10,409 nt of DNA from Gallionella sp. UBA4737 (GTDB taxonomy: Bacteria; Pseudomonadota; Gammaproteobacteria; Burkholderiales; Gallionellaceae): NCBI GenBank assembly GCA_002403995.1, contig DHIV01000032.1:28474-38882 (forward strand), read 5' to 3'. A model generated the notes under the pieces. That model did no database searches, had not been told where the DNA came from, and was given only the letters and a program-made list of their open reading frames with translations. Positions within the stretch are counted from its first letter, which is position 1; the number at the start of each line of letters is the position of its first letter. Below are positions 9,786 to 10,409 of the stretch, in pieces. A program made the position numbers and the translations under genes.

Positions 9786-10409
9786 TTATCTACCCTTTTT
9801 CAGCTTGTTCAGCAAATCATCAAGCTGGTCATGATTCGCATATTCGATGACCAGCTTGCCGCCGCTTTTATTGCCCGGCTTGATTTCCACGCGCGTTCCA
9901 AGATACGTGCTCATTTCTTCCTGTAATCGTTGCGTGTCTCGGCTAAGCCTGGTCACTTTCTTTGGTTTACTTTTTTCTTCCGGTTCTTGAGTTTTCTTCT
10001 GCGCCAGTTTTTCCGCATCTCGAACGGAAAGCTGTTCCAAAACGATTTTATTGGCAAGCAATATCTGTTGCGCGCCTTCCAACGAAAGCAATGCGCGCGC
10101 GTGGCCCATATCCAGCTTGTTTTCCATCAGCATATTCTGTACGGCCTTGGGAAGTTTTAGCAGGCGCAACAAATTACTGGCAGCGCTGCGCGAACGGCCC
10201 ACTGCATCTGCGGCGACTTGATGCGTCATTTTAAATTCGTCGATCAATCGCTGTATGCCCACCGCTTCTTCCAGTGGATTCAGATTTTCGCGCTGAATGT
10301 TCTCGATCAGTGCCATCGCCAGCGCCGCATTGTCCGGCACGCTGCGCACCAATACCGGCACGTGGCTCAGGCCTGCCAGTTGTGCGGCGCGCCAGCGTCT
10401 TTCCCCGGC
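9786..10409 (-). CDS. parB: Chromosome partitioning protein ParB (5' end missing)
   Basis: The C-terminal 207 residues of ParB, the CTP-dependent clamp that loads at parS sites and drives chromosome segregation with ParA. The window end removes the N-terminus. The fragment opens with AGERRWRAA (1-9), the GERRxR CTP-binding box; next is ENIQRENLNPLEEA (36-49), the second nucleotide-binding box; a helix-turn-helix lies around HQVAADAVGRSRSAASNLLR (63-82) for parS recognition; a charged Lys/Glu linker (about 136-156) leads to the C-terminal dimerisation domain (about 157-207). An internal GTG at 10361 is not the start, as the conserved GERRWRAA is upstream of it in frame. The next gene, atpI, begins 1 nt after its stop. 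Confidence 0.96.
   Translation of the reverse strand, partial: AGERRWRAAQLAGLSHVPVLVRSVPDNAALAMALIENIQRENLNPLEEAVGIQRLIDEFKMTHQVAADAVGRSRSAASNLLRLLKLPKAVQNMLMENKLDMGHARALLSLEGAQQILLANKIVLEQLSVRDAEKLAQKKTQEPEEKSKPKKVTRLSRDTQRLQEEMSTYLGTRVEIKPGNKSGGKLVIEYANHDQLDDLLNKLKKGR
9821..9858 (-). repeat. Perfect 12-bp inverted repeat at the parB 3' end
   Basis: CAAGCTGGTCAT (9821-9832) and ATGACCAGCTTG (9847-9858) are exact reverse complements separated by 14 nt. In the mRNA they form a 12-bp hairpin within the parB C-terminal codons, ending 36 nt before the atpI start. A third arm, CAGCTTG (9801-9807), can pair instead with 9821-9827 (7 bp, 13-nt loop), giving an alternative, mutually exclusive hairpin that ends just before the atpI Shine-Dalgarno. 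Confidence 0.7.

Overview
The window is an almost complete F-type H+-ATP synthase operon of a betaproteobacterium, on the minus strand and preceded by the 3' part of parB, with three unrelated single genes in the first 2.6 kb. The gene order parB-atpI-B-E-F-H-A-G-D-C (a single b subunit gene, an Asp-type proton-binding c subunit, subunits very close to E. coli in length) and the wording of the alpha and beta subunits point to Betaproteobacteria. A Nitrosomonadales or Gallionellaceae-like origin is my inference from recalled protein sequences, not a database result. ParB next to atp is a common near-origin arrangement in proteobacteria, so oriC is probably not far upstream of parB, outside the window.

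Layout. 1-182: 5' flank with no gene I can name. 183-695 (+): small DUF2937-type membrane protein. 771-1913 (-): FemAB-like/GNAT predicted N-acyltransferase (DUF482 family), convergent with the former. 1914-1984: compact divergent promoter region. 1985-2596 (+): DUF938 SAM-dependent methyltransferase. 2641-2666: bidirectional Rho-independent terminator between the methyltransferase and atpC. 2688-9784 (-): atpC, D, G, A, H, F, E, B, I (transcribed from high to low coordinates). 9786-10409 (-): ParB, cut off by the window end.

The nine atp genes make the whole enzyme: Fo (a = atpB, b = atpF, c = atpE), F1 (alpha = atpA, beta = atpD, gamma = atpG, delta = atpH, epsilon = atpC) and the assembly factor AtpI. 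Catalytic and coupling residues are all present (beta K161/E187, alpha K175/R376, a-subunit R213, c-subunit D60), so the enzyme should be functional. Spacing is tight throughout (parB-atpI 1 nt, atpF-atpH 2 nt, none over about 65 nt), and ribosome-binding strength varies in line with subunit stoichiometry: strong for atpE, nearly absent for atpB and atpH.

No novel multi-gene system is visible. The observation I rate highest is at the parB/atpI boundary: a perfect 12-bp inverted repeat in the last codons of parB plus a third complementary arm that gives two mutually exclusive hairpins, ending just before the Shine-Dalgarno of a TTG-initiated atpI. Other second-look items are the tandem duplicated start of atpD, the cUUCGg terminator, and the atpE leader.
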